The translations under genes and the position numbers were made by a program. The notes below the pieces were generated by a model. It had not been told where the DNA came from. It saw nothing but the letters and a program-made list of their open reading frames with translations, and searched no databases. Shown here piece after piece: positions 19,501 to 28,298 of a stretch of 64,000 bases of DNA (its first letter is position 1; every line of letters starts with the position of its first letter). Source of the DNA: Thermoguttaceae bacterium (GTDB taxonomy: Bacteria > Planctomycetota > Planctomycetia > Pirellulales > Thermoguttaceae); the NCBI GenBank assembly GCA_029975295.1, contig JARKPK010000006.1, positions 62,001-126,000 on the forward strand, read 5' to 3'.

Positions 19501-20051
19501 TGATACCAGGCGGCGCCCACGTAGTGCCGCGACGGCTGAAGGAAGAAGGGGAACTTGAAGTTTTCCGGCGATTGATATTCTTGGTACATCTTGGGGTATC
19601 TCCACCCCGTACCAGTCCATTGGGTTTGGAAGCTCGGCGCGTCGCCGAAACCCTGGGCCGTCAGCGCGCCGGGCAGTTGAATCGTCTCGGGCAGCGGTCG
19701 GGCGAACCAGCGATCGGACTCGCCCGTATCGTCGCGGTCGAGTGCGAACCGCCACCGGCCGGCCAGCGAACGCTCGTCGGCTTTCGGCCCTGCGGAAAAT
19801 TCGGTCGCAGCGACGGCGGCGGGGCTGGCCGCAGGCGCCGAAGCGTCGGAACGGCGAGAAACATCTGCCGCCGCGGCGACTGACGCTGCCAAAATAACCC
19901 AGACGCAAAGCCCGACGGCTCCTCGGCTAACCACAATGATTCGCTCGATCGCCCAAGCGGCGGTGTGCGTAGCCTTTCGGCCGAGGGCGCACCTCGCGCC
20001 TTCGAGCCGCTGTTGGTTTTCCGCGGTTTTTCTGAAAGATGCTCGTTTCAT
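16560..20051 (-). CDS. Secreted glycoside hydrolase family 2 protein with C-terminal discoidin-like domain
   Basis: The 1163-residue protein has the GH2 order: sugar-binding jelly-roll (GSWYQRE-like WYQREIEFPAEWKGKRVEL), immunoglobulin-like domain and TIM barrel. HIRFHSWCPPEAAFHAADEL precedes the acid/base Glu in MLCYGNEPAG (around residue 525), and the nucleophile Glu is probably in VVSHEIGQWCVYP (around 610). The last ~150 residues resemble an F5/8 type C carbohydrate-binding domain (EHALDGNPQTFWHTPW, RCEVYVSDDANDWG). A hydrophobic export signal VGLCVWVILAASVAAAADV starts only near residue 45. ATG 20051 has GGAG eight bases upstream; a GTG at 19934 would give a conventional signal peptide. 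Substrate may be a beta-galactoside, mannoside or glucuronide. It follows the SSS symporter and isomerase genes and is likely co-transcribed. Confidence 0.87.
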   Translation of the reverse strand: MKRASFRKTAENQQRLEGARCALGRKATHTAAWAIERIIVVSRGAVGLCVWVILAASVAAAADVSRRSDASAPAASPAAVAATEFSAGPKADERSLAGRWRFALDRDDTGESDRWFARPLPETIQLPGALTAQGFGDAPSFQTQWTGTGWRYPKMYQEYQSPENFKFPFFLQPSRHYVGAAWYQREIEFPAEWKGKRVELFIERPHWHTSVWLDDRLIGNQNSLGVPHVFELTASAEPGRHVLTIRIDNRLHINVGPLSHSVTDHTQGNWNGIVGTIALRATAPAHIASVRVFSRVDDRSVLVRVEARGADRGRVRLTVEDEEAKAVAAEGVVTLDKGRGEARLSLGPRAELWNEFRPKLYRLTACLEATAEGAASPAEAAQPTASKAGHLRTVRFGLREVGTAGGRITLNGRPIFLRGTLECCIFPLTGHPPTDVESWRRIIRICKAHGLNHIRFHSWCPPEAAFHAADELGFYYHVECSSWANSGAEIGSGGPLDDWLEAETGRIIEAYGNHPSFVMLCYGNEPAGKNHVRWLKEWVARWRQRDPQRLYTTGAGWPVVEGSDYHSSPQPRIQAWGGGLKSLLNARPPATDFDWSEVIARMPPGPVVSHEIGQWCVYPNFAEIDKYTGYFRAKNFEIFREEARRNGVLGWAKEYLHASGRLQVLAYKHDIEAALRTPEFGGFQLLDLHDFPGQGTALVGVLDAFWDEKGYCTAAEYARFCGPVVPLARIKRMVLTDCEKLEARFLLAQFGPEDLREVAPRWTLTLPEGTIVAEGRLPPRAWAAGKLHELGECSIALDRVKAPAKLKLELSVGPAVNAWDIFVFPAAKADEPPAAELTIVSEVDAKTLEGLESGGRVVWFVPPRLVRPDPQRGPIVTGFSPIFWNTAWTNGQPPHTLGIYCDPKHPALARFPTENHSNWQWWEIVSRAAPMIVTQHRDLEPIVHVIDDWFTARKLALVFEANVGRGKILVCSADLESDLDARPAARQLRRSLLDYAAGERFAPKATVTAADLAAIVRPANAADRMGAQVLRASSHAPDYPPEHALDGNPQTFWHTPWGEGAPAFPHELVIELARPGALQGLNVLARQDGNRNGMIRRCEVYVSDDANDWGVPAAKAELRRTDSAQPINFDRPRKGRFVRIVARDGFDRQPFASLAEVELIPAE

Positions 20052-20128
20052 CGGCAGGTCTCCACGGTGGGCACATTCACGGAAGGTTTATGCTGTGCGA
20101 TCCGCACAAGTAAGCGGCACAGGCAGAT

Positions 20129-21676
20129 TCACGCGAAAAGGATGAAGTAGGCCGCCACGCCGGCGACGACCAGCGCCCCGGCCGCCACCACACTCGCCGC
20201 CGGACGCATTTCCAGCTCGCGTTTTACGGGCAGGCTCCGCGGCTTGGCCAGTGGGCTTGCGATCGTGATCGCCGACATCACCAGCACCAGGGCGATCAAT
20301 GTGAGAAACATCCGATCCAGATACACCAGCCGCTCGCACCCCAGCCAACCCATCACCCCGAAGAAGTGCATCACCCCGTAGATCGGCGCGCTGAGCAGCA
20401 GAGCGGCCAACCCGGCCGCCGGCGGGGCGCGGCGGACGATCAGCCCGAAAACGAACGCCGCCACGATGCCCGGCGACACATAGCCTTGGAACTCTTGAAT
20501 GAACTTGAACACCCCGCCCTCCAGCGCGCCCGAGGTTGCCACGGCGCAGGCGGCCGCCAGGCAAGCGATCGTGGCCAGCCGACCGACGAACACCAGCCGG
20601 CGTTCGTCCGCGCGGCGATCGACGAGGCGTTTGTAGAGGTCGATGGTGAAGATCGTCGAGGCCGAGTTGAGCATCGAGGCCAGCGAGCTGATCACCGCCC
20701 CGGCCAGCGCGGCGAAAATGAAGCCGCGCAGCCCCTGCGGGATCAGATGGCGCACCAGCAGCGGATAGGCTTGGTCGATGCGTTGGATCTGGTCGCCGTA
20801 GAGTTGATGGGCGACGATGCCGGGCATGACGACCGCCAACGGCACCAGCAGCCACAGTGCCCCGGCGAAGATCACGCCCAACTGCCCGTCGCGGAGCGAC
20901 TTGGCCGCCAGGCTGCGCTGCATGATGAATTGGTTCAGCCCGCAGTAGTAGATGATCGGAATCCACATGCCGCTCACAAGCACGCGCCAGGGCAGTTCCT
21001 CGTGGGTTTGCGGCAGCAATAGGCGCATCTTCTCCGTGTTGGTTTGATAGAACTCGGTCGGACCGCCGCACATCCACACGCCGATCGCCAGGGTGATCAA
21101 TCCCCCGATCAGCAAGGCCGAGCCTTGCAGCAGGTCGGCCCACACGGCGGCCAGCAATCCGCCCCACAGCACGTAGCCCAAAGCGATGGCCGCGATCATC
21201 GCAACAGCCGCGTTGTGGTTCACATCGAAGATCGTCTTCAGCGCGGTTGCTCCGGAATAGAGCACGGCCGCCGCGGTGACGCCTGCGTAGATGATCACCG
21301 TCAGCACCGACATGAGGATGCGGCAGGCGGTGTTGTAGCGGTATTCGAGGAACTCGGGAATGGTGTAGATGCCCGCTCGCAGAAACCGCGGCAGGAAGAA
21401 GAACGCGCTGAAGACGATTCCGGCCGTGCCGATCAATTGCCACGACGCCACGGCCAGGCCCACATTGCCCGCCGCCTGCCCGGCCATGCCGACAAACTGC
21501 TCGGTGGAGATGTTGGCCGCCACGACCGACACGCCGATCAGCCACCACGGCAGCGCGCGGCCGCCGAGGAAATACTGTTCGCTTCCTTTTCGCCCGCGGC
21601 TCTGATAGAGGCTGAGCCCCAGCACCACGGCGAAGAAGGCGACGAAAATCGCAACGTCGAGGAAGGTGAACGTCAT
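20129..21676 (-). CDS. Sodium:solute symporter (SSS family)
   Basis: The 515-residue inner-membrane protein has about 13 hydrophobic segments and SSS/SGLT marks: SEQYFLGGRALPWWLIGVSV followed by AANISTEQFVGMAGQA (the Na-site helix 1 region), IPEFLEYRYN, and FIFAALAGAVISSLASMLNS in the helix 8 region. SGLT-like SSS proteins import sugars, inositols or sialic acid with Na+. Placement between a sugar isomerase/epimerase gene and a GH2 hydrolase gene on one strand suggests sugar uptake. Start ATG 21676 is supported by the family N-terminus. The gene ends 77 bases before the GH2 start. Confidence 0.92.
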   Translation of the reverse strand: MTFTFLDVAIFVAFFAVVLGLSLYQSRGRKGSEQYFLGGRALPWWLIGVSVVAANISTEQFVGMAGQAAGNVGLAVASWQLIGTAGIVFSAFFFLPRFLRAGIYTIPEFLEYRYNTACRILMSVLTVIIYAGVTAAAVLYSGATALKTIFDVNHNAAVAMIAAIALGYVLWGGLLAAVWADLLQGSALLIGGLITLAIGVWMCGGPTEFYQTNTEKMRLLLPQTHEELPWRVLVSGMWIPIIYYCGLNQFIMQRSLAAKSLRDGQLGVIFAGALWLLVPLAVVMPGIVAHQLYGDQIQRIDQAYPLLVRHLIPQGLRGFIFAALAGAVISSLASMLNSASTIFTIDLYKRLVDRRADERRLVFVGRLATIACLAAACAVATSGALEGGVFKFIQEFQGYVSPGIVAAFVFGLIVRRAPPAAGLAALLLSAPIYGVMHFFGVMGWLGCERLVYLDRMFLTLIALVLVMSAITIASPLAKPRSLPVKRELEMRPAASVVAAGALVVAGVAAYFILFA

Positions 21677-21747
21677 CGGGCGTCCGATGGGCTAAACAAA
21701 ACCGCGGAACGCACAGCAGCTCAAGGGCAAAACACCCCAGCGATGCC

Positions 21748-22689
21748 TCAGCCGACCGGCTGGGCGAACAGCCGCCGGGTGTATTCCGCCCCGCGGCGAT
21801 GGGCGGCCACGGCGTCGAGCGTCTTCGGCGATTGCGCCTCGACCGCCTGTTCGAGCACCAACAACGGCTTCGCTCCGGCCTCGCGCAACAACTTCACCAT
21901 GGCCGGATAGTCGATGTCTCCCTCGCCGAACGCCTCGGTCCATACGCCATCGACCGATTGCCGCAGATGCACCTCGCTGATCCGCGGGCCGTAAAGCTTC
22001 ACCGCATCGAGCGCCGCCACGGCCGAGTTGCCCGAACCGCGGAACATCCAATGCGCGTCGTAGCACAGTGTTAGATGCTGCGGCTCGGTGTTGCACAGCA
22101 TGTGGTGGAACTCGCGGGCGGCGTTCTCCAACTCGACCGAATGGAAATGGTAGGCCAGCGTTATGCCCATTTGATGCAGGCGACGGCCGAGTTGTTCCAG
22201 CGCGGCCGCTTGGTGGCGAAGCATCTCGTCGGTCTTGTTCTTCTGCGGCTGGGGGTTGATGACGATGATCTGGGTGTCGAGCAGCGCTTTAGCCTTTTCG
22301 GCCGAGGCCAGCACGGAAGCGATGCTTTGCTCCGAACGCTCGTCGTGCATCGGCGGGCCGACATAGAACGAACGGGCTTGCAGCCCGTGCTTCTTGAACA
22401 GCTCGGTCTGCTTTTCGATGACCTCGGGCGATCCGAGGAAGAGTTCGACGCCGTCGAGGCCGGCCTGCTTGATCTCGGCCATGCCGGCGTCCAACTCGGC
22501 GTTGAAGTCGCGGTTGTCGCGCTTGTAAAAGGTCAGCCACGGATAGACATTCGTGGCCACGTGCAAGGGGGCGGCATCGTCGGCCGCCTCGGCCGCGGCA
22601 GTCCACTGTAGTTGCGGCGCCGCCAGGGCCGCAGCCCCCAGCCCCACGGTTTTCAGAAAAGCCCTTCGTTCGCAGTGCGTTGGCGACAT
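21748..22689 (-). CDS. Tat-exported TIM-barrel sugar isomerase/epimerase family protein
   Basis: The 313-residue protein begins with a twin-arginine signal, RRAFLKTVGLGAAALAAP, followed by an AP-endonuclease-2-like TIM barrel (xylose isomerase-like superfamily). Acidic/His metal ligands are suggested by GLDGVELFLG, ITLAYHFHSVE, LCYDAHWMFRG, ISEVHLRQS and PLLVLEQA. Members act as sugar or inositol-derivative isomerases, epimerases or dehydratases; here it presumably acts in the periplasm. The frame begins at 22839, but ATG 22689 places the RR motif at residues 8-9 and has GGAG ten bases upstream. It is the first gene of the probable operon with the SSS symporter and GH2 hydrolase. Confidence 0.86.
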   Translation of the reverse strand: MSPTHCERRAFLKTVGLGAAALAAPQLQWTAAAEAADDAAPLHVATNVYPWLTFYKRDNRDFNAELDAGMAEIKQAGLDGVELFLGSPEVIEKQTELFKKHGLQARSFYVGPPMHDERSEQSIASVLASAEKAKALLDTQIIVINPQPQKNKTDEMLRHQAAALEQLGRRLHQMGITLAYHFHSVELENAAREFHHMLCNTEPQHLTLCYDAHWMFRGSGNSAVAALDAVKLYGPRISEVHLRQSVDGVWTEAFGEGDIDYPAMVKLLREAGAKPLLVLEQAVEAQSPKTLDAVAAHRRGAEYTRRLFAQPVG

Positions 22690-22999
22690 GGTTGATGTTC
22701 TCCCGGGTGGATTGATTCCCATCGACTTTTGATCGAATCGCAGTGAAAGCGGAACGATGGAAACGATTGCCTGTGGGTGTTTACATGCTCGACCGGCTTG
22801 CGGGCCTCGAGCCGGCCGCCTTTCGGGCCGTTTCCGCATGCCGTATCATAGTCGCGGCGGGACGCGTTTGCCAATGTTCGGCCGCCATCGATGATCGGCG
22901 ACGCTGGGCGCCGACCGAAAACACCCCGGCGCACCAAGGCGGCACCGCGTGGACCACGGCCGACCGAGGGCTGCGGCCCGCCGAGGAAAGTCACCATTC
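22690..22999. other. Divergent intergenic region
   Basis: This stretch separates the isomerase gene (minus) from the Ski2-like helicase (plus). It holds the candidate minus-strand promoter at 22845-22874. No gene is seen. Confidence 0.5.
22845..22874 (-). promoter_or_regulatory. Probable promoter of the sugar-use operon
   Basis: On the minus strand TTGGCA (22874-22869) and TATGAT (22850-22845) are 18 bases apart, about 155 bases upstream of the isomerase start. Both hexamers match sigma-70 consensus in five of six and four to five of six positions. Confidence 0.45.
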
Positions 23000-25399
23000 A
23001 TGTCGCAAGCAGCGGACCGCTCGCAACTGGCCGACCGGTTCTTCGAGGAACTGCCTTATCCGCCCTATCCGGTGCAGGAAGACGCCCTGCTGGCGTGGTT
23101 TTCCTGCGAAGAGGGGGTGTTGGTGTGCGCGCCGACCGGCACCGGCAAAACGATGATCGCCGAGGCCGCGCTGTTCGAGGCGCTGCACACCGGCGCCATC
23201 GCGTACTACACCACGCCGCTGATCGCGCTGTGCGAGCAGAAGTTCCGCGAGTTGCAGGCTTCGGCCGTGCGGTGGGGCTTTGCGCCAGACGACGTGGGAC
23301 TGGTCACCGGCAATCGTCGCGAGAACCCCGATGCGCGGGTGCTCGTCGTCGTCGCCGAGATCTTGCTGAACCGTCTGCTGCATCGCGAGCCGTGCGAGTT
23401 CGATCGCGTGTCGGCCGTAGTGATGGACGAGTTCCATAGCTTCAACGATCCCGAGCGCGGCATCGTCTGGGAGTTGAGCCTGGGGTTGTTGCCCCCGCAC
23501 GTGCGGCTGCTGTTGCTTTCGGCCACGGTGGGCAATGCGCCCGAGTTCGTCCAATGGATGCGCCTGGCCCATCAACGGAAGTTGGAACTCGTCCACGGGC
23601 ACCAGCGGAAGGTGCCGCTGGTCTTCCAATGGGTGCCCGACATGCTGCTGACCGAGCAGCTCGAATGGATGTCGCACGGCGACGATGGTCAGCGGCTCAC
23701 GCCGGCGCTGATCTTCTGCTTCAACCGCGAGCAATGCTGGACCACGGCCGAAACGCTCAAGGGCAAGGCGTTGCTGGCGGCGGGTCAGCAGGCGAAGATC
23801 GCCGCGGCCTTGGAAGAGTACGACTTTTCGATCGGGGCCGGCTCGAAGCTCAGGCAGTTGCTGCTTCGCGGGGTGGGCGTGCATCATGCCGGTGTGCTGC
23901 CGCGCTATCGGCGGATTGTTGAAGACCTGTTCCAACGAAAACTGCTCTCGTGCGCCGTTTGCACCGAAACGCTTTCGGCCGGGATCAACCTGCCGGCGCG
24001 GAGCGTGGTGCTGCCCGAATTGGCCAAAGGTCCGCCGGGCAAGCGGCGATTGCTCGACCCGAGCAGCGCGCATCAGATGTTCGGCCGGGCGGGCCGTCCG
24101 CAGTACGACGCGCAGGGCTATGTGTTCGTACTGGCCCACGAAGACGATGTGAAGATCGCTCGCTGGCGCGAGAAGTTCGACCGCATTCCGGCCGACACCA
24201 AGGATCCCGCGATGCTGAAGCTCAAAAAAGAGCTGAAGCGGAAGATGCCGACGCGCCGCGAGGGCGAAACCTATTGGAGCCAGCAGCAGTTCGAACGGTT
24301 GCGCGACGCCGACCCGGCCCGACTGGTCAGCCGCGGCGCGCTGCCGTGGCGGCTGCTGGCCTACATGCTCGACGCCTCGCCCGAGGTCGACCGCATCCGA
24401 AAGTTGGTCGCGAAACGGCTCATGCCCTCGTCGGCCCTCGAAGAAGGGCAGCGCGAACTCGATCGGATGCTGCTGACGTTGCACCGGGCGGGCTACGTGC
24501 GTTTGGAGCCGCCCCCGCCGGTGGAGCCCGACGCAGACGAACAACTCCAACCGCCGGAGAAGGCGCCGACGGCGGCCGACCTGCTTGCCGGGCCGGTAAC
24601 GGCCGCCGACATCGAGGCGTTGTTCTCGCGCGGCAAGGGCGCCGGCGGAGGTTCGCCCGCGAAACAAGATGCTCCGCCGCCGCGCTATCGCCCCGAGGCC
24701 GCCCACCCCACCAAGAACTTGAACAAACTGTTGATGTTCCGCGGGATTCACCCGCTCTATGCCGTGTACCTGATCGACCATTTGGGCATGGCCGACCGCG
24801 CCGAGCGATTGCAGGCGATGGAAAGCGTGCTCGAATTGCCCCCCTCGCTGGGCCGATGCGTGCGCGTGCCGCGGCAGCGCGACTTGCCCCCCGGGCCGCT
24901 GGCCGTCGGGCGGCTCGATGTTCTGCTCTTGCAATTAGGCTTGGCCACGGAGGACGAACTCGTCGAACGCGACGACGACGAGCCGCGGCCGCGGCGCAGC
25001 TTCGACGAACCGCCGCCGCGGGTGCTCGCTCTGGCCGACAAGCTCCGCCGACTGTTCGATTACGACTTTCCCGGCGTAACCGACCTGCGCACTTTTCCCG
25101 TCTGGGCGGCCGGCGAACTGTTGGAATTCAACGGCGACTTCGAGAAGTATATCTCGGCCAAGTCGCTGCAAAAGCAAGAAGGGGTGATCTTCCGCCACCT
25201 GCTGCGGTTGATCTTGTTGGTCCGCGAGTTCACGCAGCTCGTTCCGCCCGAGGTCGAACCCGACCAATGGCGCGGCGAACTGAACGAGATTGCTTCGATC
25301 TTCACCGAAAGCTGCCGGCGGGTGGACCCGGCCAGCACCGATCGCGCCTTGGAAGAAACCGAGGGCGACGACCCCGCAGCCGACGACGGGCCAACGTAG
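23000..25399 (+). CDS. Ski2-like superfamily 2 DEAD/DEAH-box helicase
   Basis: The 799-residue protein has SF2 motifs in order: Q/I region VQEDALLAWF, motif I APTGTGKT, motif Ia TTPLIALCEQKF, motif II DEFH (in VVMDEFHSFND), motif III SATVG, motif IV region ALIFCFNREQCW, motif V TETLSAGINLPAR and motif VI QMFGRAGRPQYD. The Ski2/Mtr4 type is suggested by the long loop after motif VI and the YxPTRREGE-like KKELKRKMPTRREGE region. Ski2-like bacterial helicases unwind RNA or DNA; the substrate is unknown. ATG 23000 is chosen over the frame opening at 22949 because GAGGAAAG lies upstream and the protein then begins with the family-like MSQAADRSQLADRFFEELP. It stands alone on the plus strand. Confidence 0.88.
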   Translation: MSQAADRSQLADRFFEELPYPPYPVQEDALLAWFSCEEGVLVCAPTGTGKTMIAEAALFEALHTGAIAYYTTPLIALCEQKFRELQASAVRWGFAPDDVGLVTGNRRENPDARVLVVVAEILLNRLLHREPCEFDRVSAVVMDEFHSFNDPERGIVWELSLGLLPPHVRLLLLSATVGNAPEFVQWMRLAHQRKLELVHGHQRKVPLVFQWVPDMLLTEQLEWMSHGDDGQRLTPALIFCFNREQCWTTAETLKGKALLAAGQQAKIAAALEEYDFSIGAGSKLRQLLLRGVGVHHAGVLPRYRRIVEDLFQRKLLSCAVCTETLSAGINLPARSVVLPELAKGPPGKRRLLDPSSAHQMFGRAGRPQYDAQGYVFVLAHEDDVKIARWREKFDRIPADTKDPAMLKLKKELKRKMPTRREGETYWSQQQFERLRDADPARLVSRGALPWRLLAYMLDASPEVDRIRKLVAKRLMPSSALEEGQRELDRMLLTLHRAGYVRLEPPPPVEPDADEQLQPPEKAPTAADLLAGPVTAADIEALFSRGKGAGGGSPAKQDAPPPRYRPEAAHPTKNLNKLLMFRGIHPLYAVYLIDHLGMADRAERLQAMESVLELPPSLGRCVRVPRQRDLPPGPLAVGRLDVLLLQLGLATEDELVERDDDEPRPRRSFDEPPPRVLALADKLRRLFDYDFPGVTDLRTFPVWAAGELLEFNGDFEKYISAKSLQKQEGVIFRHLLRLILLVREFTQLVPPEVEPDQWRGELNEIASIFTESCRRVDPASTDRALEETEGDDPAADDGPT

Positions 25400-25520
25400 G
25401 CCGCGGCCATTCAGGCGGAATGGCATGCGTCGAACCCGCCGAACTTGGCATGCGCCGGCGCCGCTGCGCAACAGCAAATCGCAACAGCAATCGGTGATCG
25501 CGTGACGCCGCGATCGGCGG

Positions 25521-26912
25521 TCAGACGGTGATCTCTTTCAGTTCCCAGCCCTTGCGGAATCGGGGTCGAACGAACTCGTTGGCCTTTTCGTTGTTGGTGA
25601 ACCGCAGGTTCTTGCCGTCCCATTTCAGTTCCTCGTTGGGGAACCGCCACGAGATGGCGCCCAAGAGCATCCATTCGGTGTAAGGCCCGGAGATGGTGAA
25701 GTTGGAGCACGGCGGATCGCCGCCGCGAAGGGCGCGGAGCCAATCCTGAAAGTGCCCTGGCGAGCGTTTGAGCACCTCGGGCGGTTGCAGCCGCGAACCA
25801 TCTTTCGGACGGGGGAGCAAAGTCACGCCTTCGCCGCGGCCGCTGGTGCCCAGGAACCCCTTGGTGCCGACGAACACTTGATTGATGTTCTTCACGTCTT
25901 CGGCCGTCAGGCCTTGGGGCGGCTTGAACAGCTTGGTCATGCTCCCTTCGTACCAATAGACCGCCACGGGGGGCATTTGTCCGCTTTGGACGTAGGAACA
26001 GCGACGCGCGGGGAATTGGATTTTACAGGCGTAGCTCGGATAGGTGACCGGGTTAGCGCCCTCGACGGCCGTGCATTGCACGCTGATCGGATAGGTATCG
26101 CCCAGGCCGAGCGCCCAATTCGCCGGGCCGTACTGGTGAATGCCCCAATCGCCGATCATCATCGTGCCGTAGTCGAGGAACCCGCGCCAGTGGATCGGGT
26201 GGATTTTCGAGCTGTAGGGGCGCTCTTGGGCGCGGCCTTGCCAAAGGTTCCAATCGAGCGTGGGCGGCGGGGTTTCCGGCTCGGGCCATTTGACGATGCC
26301 GCGAGAGAACCCACCGCCGTTCCACGAGTGAACCTCGGTCACCTCGCCGATGTCGCCGTTCCAAATGCTCTCGCAGGCGATTCGCGTGGCCACGTGCGAG
26401 TAGCCCTGGTTGCCCATCTGCGTGGCCACCTTGTACTTCTTGGCCGCGTTGGCCAGCAGCCGCGCCTCCCAAACGGTTTGAGTGAGCGGCTTTTGGCAGT
26501 ACACGCCCACGCCGCGCTCCATGGCCCACACCGCGGCCGTGGCGTGCATGTGATCGGGAATGGTGACGGTAACGCCGTTGAGGTTCTTATGCTCTTTGTC
26601 GAGCATTTCGCGGAAATCGCGATAGAGTTTGGCCTTGGGGAACTGCTCGGCGGCCTTGTTCAGGTGATTCTGATCGACATCACAGAGGGCATAGATATTC
26701 TCGCCGCTTACCGAGCGCACATCGCCGAGGCCCTGCATGCCGCCCACGCCGATGCCCGCCAGGTTGAGCTTTTCGCTGGGGGCCGGGCCGGCCGCTCCGC
26801 CCAACACGTGCCGCGGCACAATGGCGACCGCGGCGGCGGCCGCTGCGGCTCGGCCTAAGAACGTCCGTCGCGGGCTAACCGATTTTTGCACGGTCTTCTC
26901 GCGTGCGCTCAT
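25521..26912 (-). CDS. Tat-exported Gfo/Idh/MocA family oxidoreductase
   Basis: The 463-residue protein starts with a Tat signal, SPRRTFLGRAAAAAAAVAIV, then a Rossmann domain (NLAGIGVGGMQGLGDV, YALCDVDQNHL) and the Gfo/Idh/MocA lysine motif, which reads CQKPLTQ rather than the common EKP. The C-terminal domain carries HWRGFLDYGTMMIGDWGIHQ and the planctomycete-typical GPYTEWMLLGAISWRFPNEEL ending. Such exported oxidoreductases are massively expanded in planctomycetes; they use NAD(P) to oxidise or epimerise sugars. AGGAG lies seven bases before ATG 26912. The frame opens further up at 26981 but without a binding site. Confidence 0.92.
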   Translation of the reverse strand: MSAREKTVQKSVSPRRTFLGRAAAAAAAVAIVPRHVLGGAAGPAPSEKLNLAGIGVGGMQGLGDVRSVSGENIYALCDVDQNHLNKAAEQFPKAKLYRDFREMLDKEHKNLNGVTVTIPDHMHATAAVWAMERGVGVYCQKPLTQTVWEARLLANAAKKYKVATQMGNQGYSHVATRIACESIWNGDIGEVTEVHSWNGGGFSRGIVKWPEPETPPPTLDWNLWQGRAQERPYSSKIHPIHWRGFLDYGTMMIGDWGIHQYGPANWALGLGDTYPISVQCTAVEGANPVTYPSYACKIQFPARRCSYVQSGQMPPVAVYWYEGSMTKLFKPPQGLTAEDVKNINQVFVGTKGFLGTSGRGEGVTLLPRPKDGSRLQPPEVLKRSPGHFQDWLRALRGGDPPCSNFTISGPYTEWMLLGAISWRFPNEELKWDGKNLRFTNNEKANEFVRPRFRKGWELKEITV

Positions 26913-27149
26913 GATGATGCTCCTGGTGGGGTGAATGGTGGACGGAATGAAGGGAAGGGCGGATCTTCCGGCCGCAGCCACACTACCATACGGACGGCCC
27001 GACGATCAACAGTTCGACACAGCGCGGCAGGTTGTTTTGGGGACGCGAATCACAGGCGGCGCCCCAGCGCGCAGTTCTACCCTAACCGTTAGGCCGGCAG
27101 GGGACAGCGGAGCGGAACGAAACTTGGCGGGCGCGTCGGCCCGCCGAGA

Positions 27150-28298
27150 TCATTCGGGCGGATTGGCGATTTCGCCGCCGTCGATGGTGGCCAGTGCGCG
27201 ATAGACGCCGATGTCGATATCGTCGGAGATCAGCCGGGCGCTGCCGTCGCACATGGCGAAATTCACGCCGGCCGGATGGCGGCTGTGGAATCCCCACGAT
27301 GTCTTCCAGTCCAATTGAAACTGCGGGGCGTTGCGGTCCATGCCGCTTTCGGTCCAGTTGGGCGGGATGCCGCAGGTGGCCGTCGAACCATACCACCAAT
27401 ACCAGCTCGACCAAGCGCAGAACGCCGGCACGGCCTCACCGATGGCGAAGGTCTTGCTCATGCCGTCGCGGATTTCCATGTCGTAGGTGGCGATTCGCGG
27501 GCAGTTGTTCGGCCAACTGATCGTGGGATACTGCGGGTTGCCGCTCGACATAATCGCCTGGCCCCAGCCGCGGCAAATCACCCCGTCGCCGAAACGGCGG
27601 CCGTCGTACACCTCGTAGTTCCGTCCGCGGAATGTCTTGCCGTTGAGGTTCGCCTCGGTCGAAACGGCCGGATCGGCCTTGCGATAGCGCCAGCGGTTGC
27701 TGGCGGTGCCTTCCCAATTCGCGCCGGCCACCGCTTTGTAGTTGGTCACGGCCACGTTCATATTCGGCTGGAACCGCTGGTTGTTCAGCGTGCCGTCGTG
27801 CAGGTCGGAGGGACAACGGAGGATGGCGATCACCTGCTGTGCGGCCTGAAGGTTTACCCCGATCGTATCGTCGAACTTGATCTGCGACCAAAGCGGTTTT
27901 TCGTCGAGGTAGGGGAGCAGATACGCGATCCACGAATGGCCCCGCGACGACGTGTCGGCCGGCGCGGTCGAAGGGTCGAGCACCGTTCCCCAACTGGTGG
28001 GAAAACACTTCTTCGCCTCCAAGTGCTGCTGCATCGCCAGGGCGAGGTTGTGCAAGTTGTTCGAACACTGGCCGCGGCGGGCCGACTCGCGCGCCATTTG
28101 CACGGCCGGGACGGTCAGCCCCACCAAAATGCCGATGATTGCAATCACCACGAGCAGCTCAACCAGCGTAAAGCCGCGCCGCCCCGCAGGGCCGAGCGGA
28201 ACGCCGGCGCCCGATGCGCTGCGACGAATTGCGCCGGGCGATGCGAGCCGTTCTCCCGCGGCCGCGCGACGTCGGGCGATTCCCTGAAGACTGGGCAT
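27150..28298 (-). CDS. DUF1559 protein with prepilin-type leader
   Basis: The 382-residue protein carries an unusually long basic leader of about 42 residues before the prepilin motif RRGFTLVELLVVIAIIGIL (the sister protein at 7768 has 8). The domain continues with SARRGQCSNNLHNLALAMQQ, a DUF1559 hallmark, and ends with the intact H-X9-DG signature HPAGVNFAMCDG. Planctomycetes encode many of these presumed pseudopilin-like surface proteins with no known function. ATG 28298 has the strong site GGAGGAG seven bases upstream. It lies about 240 bases upstream of the oxidoreductase gene on the same strand; co-transcription is possible. Confidence 0.92.
   Translation of the reverse strand: MPSLQGIARRRAAAGERLASPGAIRRSASGAGVPLGPAGRRGFTLVELLVVIAIIGILVGLTVPAVQMARESARRGQCSNNLHNLALAMQQHLEAKKCFPTSWGTVLDPSTAPADTSSRGHSWIAYLLPYLDEKPLWSQIKFDDTIGVNLQAAQQVIAILRCPSDLHDGTLNNQRFQPNMNVAVTNYKAVAGANWEGTASNRWRYRKADPAVSTEANLNGKTFRGRNYEVYDGRRFGDGVICRGWGQAIMSSGNPQYPTISWPNNCPRIATYDMEIRDGMSKTFAIGEAVPAFCAWSSWYWWYGSTATCGIPPNWTESGMDRNAPQFQLDWKTSWGFHSRHPAGVNFAMCDGSARLISDDIDIGVYRALATIDGGEIANPPE

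Noticed and set aside
25521..26912. QKP in place of EKP in the Gfo/Idh/MocA protein as evidence of inactivity
   Set aside because: The catalytic lysine is kept and the first residue varies within the family, so it is not a reliable sign of loss.
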